In this document: positions 1-8,831 of the stretch, piece after piece
Layout: each line of letters opens with the position of its first letter
Position numbering within the stretch: the stretch's first letter is position 1
Source of the DNA: Bacillota bacterium
GTDB lineage: Bacteria > Bacillota > Bacilli > Alicyclobacillales > SLC66
Length of the DNA: 41,204 nucleotides
Direction of reading: 5' to 3'
Assembly: GCA_026627345.1 (NCBI GenBank)
Contig: JAPNUP010000060.1
Location: forward strand, 1 to 41,204
Position numbers and translations under genes: made by a program
Notes under the pieces: generated by a model
What the model was told of the DNA's origin: nothing
The model's input: the letters and a program-made list of their open reading frames with translations, nothing else
The model's database searches: none

Positions 1-3000
1 CCCCAAGGCACTCCGTGTGCCTGCGCATACTGCTGCTGGCGTGAAAGTGCTCCGCGATAAGTCTCATCCCAAAGGGTCTTGCCATAAACCTTCATGAAAA
101 GAGGGGGCATGAAGTATTCGAACATCGTCCCCGACCACGAAAGCAGTGTAGGGTGGCCCCCCGCCTTTACCAGTGAACGGCCAAGTGCCAACCAGTGAGC
201 GGCCGATACCTGTCCGAGCGCAATCGCCACTAAGCTTGCTTGTCTCGCTTCCGAGGCAAGCAAGTCGTACAAAATGCTCTCGCGCTCTTCAATGTCCACG
301 TGATACCCGAGCGTAAACAGCTTGGCACGATGATCATATAAAGGGCGAAAATCCGTCGCCGTAATCAGCGCCTCCAAGCGGGCACCCAGTTCATCCTGTC
401 CGTCATCCGCTTCGAGGACAGCTTCGCGCACAGCGATGAGCGCTGCCACCAGATTCCCCGAGTCCACGGTGGATACGTAAAGAGGTTGCAGTGGACGCAG
501 AGTCCGCGTGTCGTACCAGTTGTACAGGTGCCCATGCCACTTCTCCATGGCTTCGACTGTAGTCAAGGTTCGATCCAGTCGTTCCCTCATCCCTTTTCGG
601 TCGATCAGACCCAGATCGCACGCGGCCACCGTGGAGGCGAGCAAAAGCGCGATATTGGTCGGAGACGTGCGCGCAGCGACGCCGACATCTGGTTCTAGCT
701 GCACATTGTCAGGCGGTAAGAAGTGCTCTCGATCGTTGGCGAACGTTTCGAAGAAATCCCAGATCTCACGGGCCAGCCCGATCATCTGTTGCCGTTCCTG
801 TTCACTTAGCGGGCGGCGCGGGCGCACGAGCGGCTTATCGAGCATACGTACGTAGGCAGGTGCAAACGCCCAAATCACAGACAGCAACAGCCCCGCGACC
901 CGAACATCTGCATTCGGAGCCTGCCAACCCACCCAAACGGCGAAAATCGCAACTAGTAAGTAACCAAACGGCTCGCGCAGGAGCGCCCGCTCATGTCGCC
1001 GATTGTGTCGACGCTCTACCTCAGCCGAACTGACCCACTCCAACAAGTGTCGGTGCGACACGTACAGTCGCCAGAGGGTGCGCCCAATCGCATCGAGCGC
1101 CAAGGCCGTCTCGAATGGCAGCAAAAGGGCGATGACGAGCGCCTGCGCAGCCGCAATCCCCACGTGTCGAGGATGCCGCACAATCTGCATAGGGTGTAGC
1201 ACCCGGCGCAGTATCGGCAAGCCTAAGGTGACGGCCAGTAGAATCACATAGTGGCTCGGTCGCCCAGGCAATGAAGTCAGGCCAAATAGGAGCACAATAA
1301 ATAACGCAGGCTGCATCAAGCTGCGTCGCAGATTGTCGATGATCTGCCAGCGGGTTAAAGCGCTAAGCGGCACACGTGCGGGCTTCCCTTGGCGATCCGG
1401 TGTCCTGTGCCGCAGCCAATCGAGCAGCTGCCAGTCACCGCGGATCCAGCGATGGAGCCGCGCTTGATACGCTGTGTATGTACCCGGATGATCGTCGATC
1501 ACCTCAATGTCAGCCAACAGACCTGCGCGCAAGAATCCGCCTTCCAGCAAATCGTGACTGAGCACGCGATTTTCCGGAATACGCTGGCATAAAACGGCGC
1601 CAAAGGTCGACACATCGAAGATGCCTTTGCCTGTAAAGATGCCTTGCCCCAGCAAGTCTTGGTACGGATCCGATACAGCAAACGCATATGGATCGATCCC
1701 AGGATCGCCTGCCCACAAGGCGGCGAGACGCGACCGCATCACCGCTTCGTGTTTGATGCCGACACGCGGTTGCAAGACCCCGTAGCCCTCGGCCACACGA
1801 GTCCCTTGCGCGTTCAATCGCGGCTTGTTGTATGGCAAGGCGATCGTGCCGATCATGCGCATCGCTGAGCCCATCGGCAACTGTGTGTCTGTATCTAGGG
1901 TGATGACATAGCGAATAGACGACCAGATCTCGCGTGGGCCCACCACCACGTCATAGCTGGTCGTGTCGCTACCTTGCAGCCACTCTACGAATTCGACGAG
2001 CTTGCCACGCTTTCTTTCCCATCCCATCCATACGCCTTCCGCCTCATTGTACAATCGGCGCCTGTGAAGGAGATGAAAAGTCGACCCGGCATTGGCATAT
2101 CGCTGTGCCAACTCTTCTATCGCCGAGTGTGCGGCCCTCAAGAGGGCGGCGTCGCCGCTTTGCGACTCCTGTGTAGCGTCTGCAAAGTCCCCGAGAATGG
2201 CAAAGTGAATATGCGGGTCGCGATTGGCCAGGTAATGCATCTCTAGCCGCTGCACGAGTTCGGCGACCTCGTCTTCACTGCTCCAGATCACCGGAATCGC
2301 GACCAGCGTACTAGCCTCTTTGTCCACACCTTGGGAATAATCGAGGCGCAAAAGCGGCTTCGTGCGGATCCGTGTTTCAATCAGCCAGTGAGCGACTGAA
2401 ACCGCCCACTGCGACGCCGGAACAAAGGCCGCGACTACTACGCCTAGCCAGCCTGGACTACGCCAGTTTTCGGGATCATCGTCGTATAACCAGCCGACAA
2501 AGATCAGCAAAAAAGCGACACATAGCGTGATGACCGTGGCGAGATAATAGCCTGCTCGATTGGGCAGGCGCCCGACGGTCGTTGCACGCCGAGGGCTGGC
2601 GCAGGCGCGAAGCGCTTTGACGAGCGCCCCCACGCCGACTGGATCGAGCAGGTAATAAGGCACATAGCAAGCCCTCGGTGCATCATCCAACGATTGAGAA
2701 GATTCCTGCCAAGCGCGATTGGCCAGTGCGACTGCCTGTTCGGCGACGAGCTGCTCTGGCACACGCAGCGACTTTGCCAGATGACCCACCCTTTGCCGCA
2801 AGCGATCGCGACTCACAAAATCGAGCCGTGCGTACGTGCCTGCCGCCTCGTCTCGCAACGTTTTGTCTACGACATTGATGACATCGGCGTACATGCGAAA
2901 GTCGAGTTTATCTAACCTATGGAGGCTTGTGATCAGATTCCCTGATTGCACCTGCTGCTCTGACTGCAAACGGTGTTCGTAGGAGACGAGGCGATCGAGA

Positions 3001-3707
3001 TCAGCCGTGCCGCTTTCTAGTCGACACGACAGCCACTCGCGCAGCTCTGCTTCATCGTCTGTATATTCACGCAGTTGCTCGACGAGTTGCACCAGCACCG
3101 CCCCTGCCATCGGCAACGCTTCACCTGCTCCTTCGAGCGCTTGGCGTAGTGCACCTGGACGCGGCTCTTTTCCCGCCGGCGCTACCACAGCCAACCACTG
3201 CGCGACGCGGTTTCCAGCCTCGCGGCGCGCGCGCACGCGCAGCATGACCTCGGACAAGCGTATGAGTAGCACTGCCCGCAGATAGACGGGCAGCGACCAA
3301 AGCTCGGCTTGTGTCAGCACACTCACATTTTGAAAAGCATTCACAAAATCAGCAAACGACTCCTGTTCAAAAGCACCGTCCACAGTATCGAGATAGGCAT
3401 CACAAAGCACTGCGATTCGCGGCTCGCCGCCTTTGAGTCTGGCGATCTGGAGCGGTCTCACAGCTAACGTACGCTCGGCAAGTAATCCTTGTTGTGCGAG
3501 AAAATCGAGATGATCGAGCAGCCATTCCTCCGCGGGCTGATTGTCTACACTTCCCTCAGCACGCAGCATCTGCCCATACTGTTGCAGTCGCTCAACCGCT
3601 CTATGTACTTGCCATCTACTGTTATCCTTGCGTCGGCTGACTCGCGCATTTTGCTCTAATGCCAACTCACGGGCTTTTTGCAGGGCCACTGTTGCCGTGA
3701 CTATCAT
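1..3707 (-). CDS. Cyclic beta-1,2-glucan synthase-like membrane protein (GT84), 3' end beyond the window
   Basis: The minus-strand frame from ATG 3707 stays open to the window edge (1,235 complete codons), so this is the N-terminal part of a very large protein; family members reach about 2,800 residues and end in a GH94 phosphorylase domain, which is not visible here. Seen: a helical N-terminal region with PAEEWLLDH (from about residue 60), two membrane segments near residues 388-440, then a GT84 glycosyltransferase with WMGWERKRGKL (560-570), the DxD pair D605/D607 in ITLDTDTQLP and a QxxRW-like RLHRW ending at W754. Five or so membrane segments follow (about 797-955), then the start of the glucoamylase-like cyclisation domain (GH189) with LPPDN (997-1001) and YDLLASEA (1147-1154). 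Family role: UDP-glucose-dependent synthesis and cyclisation of beta-1,2-glucan at the membrane. Start chosen for AGAGGGGA just upstream. The product is inferred because the C-terminal half is missing. Confidence 0.9.
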   Translation of the reverse strand, partial: MIVTATVALQKARELALEQNARVSRRKDNSRWQVHRAVERLQQYGQMLRAEGSVDNQPAEEWLLDHLDFLAQQGLLAERTLAVRPLQIARLKGGEPRIAVLCDAYLDTVDGAFEQESFADFVNAFQNVSVLTQAELWSLPVYLRAVLLIRLSEVMLRVRARREAGNRVAQWLAVVAPAGKEPRPGALRQALEGAGEALPMAGAVLVQLVEQLREYTDDEAELREWLSCRLESGTADLDRLVSYEHRLQSEQQVQSGNLITSLHRLDKLDFRMYADVINVVDKTLRDEAAGTYARLDFVSRDRLRQRVGHLAKSLRVPEQLVAEQAVALANRAWQESSQSLDDAPRACYVPYYLLDPVGVGALVKALRACASPRRATTVGRLPNRAGYYLATVITLCVAFLLIFVGWLYDDDPENWRSPGWLGVVVAAFVPASQWAVSVAHWLIETRIRTKPLLRLDYSQGVDKEASTLVAIPVIWSSEDEVAELVQRLEMHYLANRDPHIHFAILGDFADATQESQSGDAALLRAAHSAIEELAQRYANAGSTFHLLHRRRLYNEAEGVWMGWERKRGKLVEFVEWLQGSDTTSYDVVVGPREIWSSIRYVITLDTDTQLPMGSAMRMIGTIALPYNKPRLNAQGTRVAEGYGVLQPRVGIKHEAVMRSRLAALWAGDPGIDPYAFAVSDPYQDLLGQGIFTGKGIFDVSTFGAVLCQRIPENRVLSHDLLEGGFLRAGLLADIEVIDDHPGTYTAYQARLHRWIRGDWQLLDWLRHRTPDRQGKPARVPLSALTRWQIIDNLRRSLMQPALFIVLLFGLTSLPGRPSHYVILLAVTLGLPILRRVLHPMQIVRHPRHVGIAAAQALVIALLLPFETALALDAIGRTLWRLYVSHRHLLEWVSSAEVERRHNRRHERALLREPFGYLLVAIFAVWVGWQAPNADVRVAGLLLSVIWAFAPAYVRMLDKPLVRPRRPLSEQERQQMIGLAREIWDFFETFANDREHFLPPDNVQLEPDVGVAARTSPTNIALLLASTVAACDLGLIDRKGMRERLDRTLTTVEAMEKWHGHLYNWYDTRTLRPLQPLYVSTVDSGNLVAALIAVREAVLEADDGQDELGARLEALITATDFRPLYDHRAKLFTLGYHVDIEERESILYDLLASEARQASLVAIALGQVSAAHWLALGRSLVKAGGHPTLLSWSGTMFEYFMPPLFMKVYGKTLWDETYRGALSRQQQYAQAHGVPW

Positions 3708-3722
3708 TGCATTCCCCTCTAA

Positions 3723-3750
3723 ATAACGGCGCAGCCGCTTATTTTTCCCG
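3723..3750 (+). repeat. Copy 1 of a dispersed 28-base hairpin repeat
   Basis: The sequence ATAACGGCGCAGCCGCTTAT continues with TTTTCCCG. CGGC and GCCG pair around GCA, and the flanking ATAA/TTAT extend the stem. Nearly identical copies lie at 22710-22737 and 32392-32419, in the same orientation. This copy ends 15 bases upstream of the glucan synthase start codon, so it would sit in the 5' leader of that mRNA just before its ribosome binding site. Confidence 0.6.
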
Positions 3751-3812
3751 TGTGGTGTCGCTATAACGGTTTCAGTTCGAATCTATAGTATTTGCCAAAA
3801 TAGGTGAATTTA

Positions 3813-3854
3813 TAAAAAACAGCCTCCCCTCGCACGATGGCGAGAAGAGGCTGT
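3813..3854 (-). terminator. Rho-independent terminator of serC
   Basis: On the minus strand a 15-bp stem (3840-3854 with 3819-3833, two G-U pairs, 6-base loop) is followed directly by a run of six T. It lies 19 bases after the serC stop codon. Confidence 0.82.
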
Positions 3855-3872
3855 CGCAAAGAAACCGAGCAT

Positions 3873-4952
3873 TTAGCCGTGTTGGCGCATAAAGTCACGC
3901 ATGAAGTCAGCCAGTGCCTGACAGTGTTCCTCAGGTACCGCGTTATACGTCGAGGCGCGAAAATGTCCTAATTCGCGATGGCCTTTTAGACCCACAAAGC
4001 CGGCCTGCACAGAGGCGCTCAAGAACGCAGGCTCGAGCAGCTCATCTGCTAACCCAAACGTGATATTCATGTCCGAGCGATCAGGCTTCGCGACAAGCCC
4101 AGTGTAAAACCCGTCACTGTCGTCAATCGCTTGATAGATCAGGCCTGCTTTACGCGTGTTTCGCGCGGAGATCGCAGGCAGACCGCCTTGCTGGGTCACC
4201 CAATCGAGCACCAGACTCATCAGATAAATAGCGAACGTAGGCGGCGTATTGTATAGCGAATTACCTTTGGCATGCACTTCATAGCGGAGCATGGAGGGAA
4301 GAGTCTGGTTAGCTTTTGACAACATTTCTGGTTTCACAATCACCACCGTGACCCCAGACGGCCCCAAGTTTTTCTGCGCACCCGCGTAAATAAGGCCGTA
4401 CCGTGAGGCGTCAATCGAACGCGATAAGATATCGCTCGACATATCGCACACGATGGGTGTATTCCCAGTGTCGGGCAGTGAGCCAAGGCGCAGCCCTTCG
4501 ATCGTTTCATTGGAAGTGACATGAAGGTAAGCGGTGTTAGCCGGGAGTTCCAGACCACGGAGGTCGGGAGCCGTAAGCGGCCGGGTATCGGACGCGGCAA
4601 CGAGACGCGCGTCGCCGACCAGCTTCGCTTCTTTAAACGCCTTGTTAGACCAGTTGCCTGACTGTACATAACAGGCGACTTGCTCCGGATGCAGGAAATT
4701 CATGGGCACCATACCAAATTGCATCGAGGCCCCGCCTTGCAAAAACAAGATATGCGTCTCCTCCGCCACGCCGAGCAGTGAACGCAGCTGTTCCTTGGCC
4801 CGCTCATGCACCAGCTCATAGGCTTTGGAACGGTGCGACATCTCCATAATCGACATACCGCTGCCTTCATAATCAGGAAGCTCAGCCTGCGCGCGTTGAA
4901 GCACTTCATACGGCAACGCGGCTGGACCGGCATTAAAATTGTACGCCCTCAT
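3873..4952 (-). CDS. serC: Phosphoserine aminotransferase
   Basis: PLP-dependent class V aminotransferase that converts 3-phosphohydroxypyruvate and glutamate to phosphoserine in serine biosynthesis, and also serves pyridoxine synthesis in some bacteria. The protein opens with MRAYNFNAGPAALP, the family hallmark, and has the cofactor-binding lysine in YAGAQKNLGPSG; FRASTYNAV near the C-terminus is also typical. At 359 residues it has the usual length. I chose ATG 4952, with GGAG 7 bases upstream; a TTG at 4976 would add eight unlikely residues (MERERSVG). It is a single gene with its own terminator at 3813-3854; serA is not in the window. Confidence 0.95.
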   Translation of the reverse strand: MRAYNFNAGPAALPYEVLQRAQAELPDYEGSGMSIMEMSHRSKAYELVHERAKEQLRSLLGVAEETHILFLQGGASMQFGMVPMNFLHPEQVACYVQSGNWSNKAFKEAKLVGDARLVAASDTRPLTAPDLRGLELPANTAYLHVTSNETIEGLRLGSLPDTGNTPIVCDMSSDILSRSIDASRYGLIYAGAQKNLGPSGVTVVIVKPEMLSKANQTLPSMLRYEVHAKGNSLYNTPPTFAIYLMSLVLDWVTQQGGLPAISARNTRKAGLIYQAIDDSDGFYTGLVAKPDRSDMNITFGLADELLEPAFLSASVQAGFVGLKGHRELGHFRASTYNAVPEEHCQALADFMRDFMRQHG

Positions 4953-5040
4953 TCCCACACTCCGTTCTCTCTCCAAAATATCGGCATCGCGTCATAAAAA
5001 CCATCTAAGCGGCGCCCTATACGCTGTCTGGTATCGCTCC

Positions 5041-5046
5041 ATTATA
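5041..5046 (-). promoter_or_regulatory. Possible -10 box of the serC promoter
   Basis: The minus strand reads TATAAT here, about 90 bases upstream of the serC start. No good -35 hexamer stands at the expected distance (TGGAGG or GTGGAG), so this rests on the -10 box alone. Confidence 0.3.
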
Positions 5047-5095
5047 CCGCTCCGGTAAAACGTCCTCCACTTTGTCACATAAACGTCCACAAAGA

Positions 5096-5127
5096 GATAC
5101 CTCGGCGGACGTAAAAAACGAGGTATC
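5096..5127. promoter_or_regulatory. 9-bp perfect inverted repeat between serC and the PBP gene
   Basis: GATACCTCG (5096-5104) and CGAGGTATC (5119-5127) are exact inverted copies separated by 14 bases. They lie between two divergently transcribed genes, with AAACGTCC repeated nearby at about 5058 and 5081. This could be an operator or a leader hairpin for the plus-strand gene; no T-run follows, so a terminator is unlikely. Confidence 0.35.
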
Positions 5128-5190
5128 AACGAATCTCTGATAGCGTTACGATGTATAGAGCAAAGATAGGGGTACCAGGGGGAACGACTC

Positions 5191-7374
5191 ATGTCTACAC
5201 AAGTGCTTCATGAAAGGACCGATCCGATCCACCGCAAGCAGCGTCAAAAGACAGGGCGAGCTGGCCACCTCTTAACGCTGTTCACCATCGGCGCGCTGAC
5301 GGCAACGGCCATTGGCTTTGTGACGTGGCAGAAGGTGAGTGAGGAACTCGCCACACCACGGGTCAATCTCGCTGCCCTTGCCGTAACCAGTGAACCTTCG
5401 GACGTTTTCGACCGCTACGGTCACTTGCTGTTCGTGATTCCACCGAAAGGTCCAATCGATGTGCCGCTCTCAGCGACCCCGCGCCTGCTTCAACGCGCGC
5501 TGATCGCCACTGAGGACGCCGGATTCTATCATCAGGACGGTTTTAGCCTAGAATCCTATGTGCGAGCCGCGTGGCACGATGTCGTGCATCACGACGAAGG
5601 GCAAGGCGGTAGCACACTAACGCAACAACTAGCCAAAATCGTCTATCTCAGTGATAACAAAACGTTGAATCGCAAATGGCAACAGTTGATCCTCGGTATC
5701 CAGATCGCCAAACGTTACAACCATAATCAGATCCTCGACTTCTATCTCAACCGCGTATACTTTGGCGGTGGCGCCACGGGCATAGTGCAAGCCGCTTACA
5801 CTTACTTCGGGTTGCGGCCCAATCAACTGCATCGCCTGACCCTTGTGCAGTCCGCGCTGCTCGCAGGGATGCCGCAAGCGCCTTCGCTCTACGACCCGCT
5901 CGTCCATCCAGGGCTCGCACGCAAGCGGCGCAACGAAGTGCTGCAGCGTATGGAAATGGCGGGCTACTTGACGCCACAAGCGATGCGCCGCGCACAGGCT
6001 GCACCACTCGAATTGCATCCCGGACGCGGTACTGGGTTTTCAGTCCCTACAGTAGATGAGTCTTACCGCGACTACCTGCTCACGGAACTCGCCTCGCTGC
6101 ATCTCAGTGGTCTACTTGTGCACGGTGGTATACGCATTGACACAGATCTCGATCCACGCCTGCAGCAAGCAACGTATGATGCTGTCAACAACACACACCT
6201 TTACCCTACACCGCTGTCGACTGCTCACGAGGAGTTGCAAGGCGCCGCTGTCATGATCGATCCGCACACAGGGGGCATCATGGCACTCGTCGGGGGCAAA
6301 GCCAACACGTACACGGTAGGTGGATTCGACTACGCGACGCAGACAGAGCGCTCTCCCGGCTCTGCCATGAAACCACTCGTCGTGTACGGCCCCGCGATTC
6401 AAACGGGGCGCTGGAACGCCAGTTCCGCGGTGGAAGATGGACTACACAATCAGCTGACCTTTTCTGGCTACACGGTTAGTGACTGGGAGCCGCACTGGAC
6501 GGACAACGGCATGGTGAGCATCCGTTGGGCGCTTGCGGAATCGTGGAACGCTCCAGCCGTCTGGTTGTTGCACGAGATCGGGGTGAACCGCGGGATCGCC
6601 TTCGCTGATCGCGCAGGTCTGAGTTTGAACCACCCCGCCGATCGCAACCTGACCATCGCACTAGGTAATGTCATCCCAGGTATCTCACCCCTCACACTCG
6701 CCGATGCATACGCGTCTTTTGACAATAACGGCGTACGTATGCCGGCGCATGCAGTCATGCGCATCGTCAGCGATCGTGGGAAAGTGATGTATCAAGCGCG
6801 TCAACATCCCGTTACCGTGATGTCCAAGAGCACAGCCCATCAGATGGTCGCCTTGCTTGAGAATAATGTAACAAACGGTATTGTTGCCGGCGCCTCAGCG
6901 CCTGGCCACGAAGTCGCAGGCAAAACAGGGTCGGTCGCCTACAACAATTGGTCGCGTACGGACAGCGATCTCTGGGTAGCGGCGTTCACGCCTAACGTCG
7001 TCGGCGCGATCTGGGAAGGATATCCACACACGACGCTGGCGGACAGCCTGCCACAGTGGTCCAGCAAGTACCCGCCGATGATGTTTTCTGCGATCATTCG
7101 GCAAGGTTGGCCGTCTCATGGCGGGCGGTTCCCTGTACGGCCTGCGGTAGGCCCTGACTACCCAACCAACTTTCCAGCTCAACATACGAAGCCCGCAAGG
7201 ATTCGCACGCGTTCACACGCCGTAACGATTCACATCTCCGTCCCTCACCATCCGTCTCAGCAGCCTCAGCCTCCCAAGGCGCAGCCCCCACATCCACCCG
7301 GGCCTTCGCACCCGCCCGGTCGAGCCAAAGGCCCGGGAGGTCCACCGCCAGGACCAGGCAGAGGGCATCATTGA
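5191..7374 (+). CDS. Class A penicillin-binding protein (transglycosylase/transpeptidase)
   Basis: Bifunctional peptidoglycan synthase, 727 residues. One membrane anchor (about 27-47), a GT51 glycosyltransferase domain (about 75-250) with GGSTLTQQLAK (139-149) and ILDFYLNRVYFGGG, and a penicillin-binding transpeptidase domain with SAMK (391-394), SWN (451-453) and KTG (578-580). The transpeptidase triad is intact. The GT51 motifs are not standard: motif 1 reads EDAGFYHQDGF, with Gln where His of EDxxFxxHxG is expected (E108 is kept), and motif 3 reads RKWQQ, with Gln165 where RKxxE has a glutamate. The last about 45 residues are a Pro/Gly/His-rich tail. ATG 5191 has AGGGGG upstream. Likely envelope work together with the downstream cassette, though a hairpin at 7395 separates them. 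Confidence 0.93.
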   Translation: MSTQVLHERTDPIHRKQRQKTGRAGHLLTLFTIGALTATAIGFVTWQKVSEELATPRVNLAALAVTSEPSDVFDRYGHLLFVIPPKGPIDVPLSATPRLLQRALIATEDAGFYHQDGFSLESYVRAAWHDVVHHDEGQGGSTLTQQLAKIVYLSDNKTLNRKWQQLILGIQIAKRYNHNQILDFYLNRVYFGGGATGIVQAAYTYFGLRPNQLHRLTLVQSALLAGMPQAPSLYDPLVHPGLARKRRNEVLQRMEMAGYLTPQAMRRAQAAPLELHPGRGTGFSVPTVDESYRDYLLTELASLHLSGLLVHGGIRIDTDLDPRLQQATYDAVNNTHLYPTPLSTAHEELQGAAVMIDPHTGGIMALVGGKANTYTVGGFDYATQTERSPGSAMKPLVVYGPAIQTGRWNASSAVEDGLHNQLTFSGYTVSDWEPHWTDNGMVSIRWALAESWNAPAVWLLHEIGVNRGIAFADRAGLSLNHPADRNLTIALGNVIPGISPLTLADAYASFDNNGVRMPAHAVMRIVSDRGKVMYQARQHPVTVMSKSTAHQMVALLENNVTNGIVAGASAPGHEVAGKTGSVAYNNWSRTDSDLWVAAFTPNVVGAIWEGYPHTTLADSLPQWSSKYPPMMFSAIIRQGWPSHGGRFPVRPAVGPDYPTNFPAQHTKPARIRTRSHAVTIHISVPHHPSQQPQPPKAQPPHPPGPSHPPGRAKGPGGPPPGPGRGHH

Positions 7375-7394
7375 TGCTCACCCTTCACCCCTTT

Positions 7395-7425
7395 GACGTA
7401 CGCGACAACCCTTGTCGCGTACGTC
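7395..7425 (+). terminator. 14-bp perfect hairpin after the PBP gene
   Basis: GACGTACGCGACAA (7395-7408) pairs exactly with TTGTCGCGTACGTC (7412-7425) around a 3-base loop, 20 bases after the stop codon. The T-tract is poor, so termination may be partial. Confidence 0.55.
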
Positions 7426-7607
7426 TGCCTATCCTCGAAACCATCACCGATCCTCGAGTCAGGTAACGGTCATTCTGTGACCAATTTGTCAGCCAAACAT
7501 TACAATCTTGAAATTTAAACGAATGCAATTAAAATTACGGAGAAACTGTGGTAAGTTATCACTGAATGATGCCTGTATTCTATTTTTATAGATCTAGGGG
7601 TGAAGGG

Positions 7608-8831
7608 ATGAGTTCTATTCCCATAGCGCGCACTAAGATGTTAGCCCCACTGCGTTGGTGCGTCTATTTGTTAAGTGCTTACCCGATCATCAACTATCTT
7701 TTGCACATCCACCCGCTCACACCACTTGGCGGCATCTGGGACAAGGCAATCCTGCTCGCTTTGGCCTACTATGCTTACACCACACGACAGTGGAAGCCGC
7801 TGGACGCTACACAGAAGATGATCGTGTTCGTATTGGTGCTAGGCCTCGGACTCCTGATGATGAATGTCGGTGATTTGACCGTTACTTTTGCAGGGTATAG
7901 AGATGACTACACCTATATGATTTTCCCGATCTTGCTACCGTATGTGATCGAGAAAGAAGACATGGTTCCGCTGATTAAGTGGGTAGTACTGATCGGCTTT
8001 CTCGTCGCCATGCACGGTGTATACGAATACATCGTCAAGATCCCAGACCCGGCTTCTTGGGCCGATCCGCTACAGCACGAGCGTACGCGCATTTATTCGA
8101 TTTTCGGCAGCCCGAACATCATGGGTTCGTACATGGCTTTTATCACACCGCTGGCAGCCGGTGTCACGCTATACGAGAAGAACCGAGGTCAGCGCATTTT
8201 CTATGGGGTAGCGACTGCGATGGCGCTTTTCGCATTGCTGTTCACATTTACCCGCGGCGCTTGGGTCGGCTTTTTCGTTGCCGCGTTCGTCTTCACGCTA
8301 CTGGTCGATCGCCGCTGGACGATCGGCTTGCTCGTGGCCTCCGTGATCGGCGTCTTGTTCGTTCACCCGATTCACGCACGGGTATTCGAAATTCTTTCGC
8401 CCGTGTACATTTCTAAAGAAGTGGCCAACGGGCGTATCGCGCGTTGGATTAACGCCTACGACGAGATGCGGACAAGCCCACTGTTCGGCGTTGGTATGGG
8501 ATACTACGGCGGCGCCATTGCTTCCCAGTACTTCGGAATCACCTATGTCGACAATTATTATGCCAAAACGCTCGCGGAGACAGGGCTGGTGGGCCTTGGT
8601 AGCCTGCTGACACTGTTTGCCGTTTACTGGCGCGGCGTATGGCGCGTATGGAAAGAAGAGACCGATCCCCAAACGCGCTATCTGATCGCGGGCGTCCTCA
8701 GTAGCCTCACCGCTTTGCTGGTGCACAATGCGATGGAAAATGTCTTTGAAGAAGCACCGATGTACGTACTTTTCTGGCTGGTCGGATCAGTGGTCCTCAT
8801 TTACGGTCGCAAGGAGGCCGAGCATGCGTAA
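7608..8831 (+). CDS. O-antigen ligase/polymerase-like polytopic membrane protein (Wzy_C family)
   Basis: A 407-residue protein with about ten hydrophobic segments. FTFTRGAWVGFF and the stretch RIARW..SPLFGVGMGYYGG..DNYYAKTLAETGLVGL match the O-antigen ligase/Wzy_C pattern, with the arginine-rich loop between membrane spans. Family members join or polymerise lipid-linked glycans on the outer face of the membrane; in Gram-positive bacteria without LPS they act in capsule, secondary wall polymer or glycoprotein assembly. I chose ATG 7608, with AGGGG 7 bases upstream; ATG 7566 would add 14 residues and lacks such a site. It overlaps the next gene by 8 bases, so the two are translationally coupled. 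The substrate cannot be read from sequence. Confidence 0.8.
   Translation: MSSIPIARTKMLAPLRWCVYLLSAYPIINYLLHIHPLTPLGGIWDKAILLALAYYAYTTRQWKPLDATQKMIVFVLVLGLGLLMMNVGDLTVTFAGYRDDYTYMIFPILLPYVIEKEDMVPLIKWVVLIGFLVAMHGVYEYIVKIPDPASWADPLQHERTRIYSIFGSPNIMGSYMAFITPLAAGVTLYEKNRGQRIFYGVATAMALFALLFTFTRGAWVGFFVAAFVFTLLVDRRWTIGLLVASVIGVLFVHPIHARVFEILSPVYISKEVANGRIARWINAYDEMRTSPLFGVGMGYYGGAIASQYFGITYVDNYYAKTLAETGLVGLGSLLTLFAVYWRGVWRVWKEETDPQTRYLIAGVLSSLTALLVHNAMENVFEEAPMYVLFWLVGSVVLIYGRKEAEHA

Noticed and set aside
403-3726. Many short plus-strand and minus-strand frames in the first 3.7 kb
   Set aside because: They are shadows of one continuous minus-strand frame with clear GT84 motifs.
5629-7381. Antisense frames of 60-130 codons inside the PBP gene
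   Set aside because: They overlap conserved PBP motifs and have no ribosome binding sites or family likeness.
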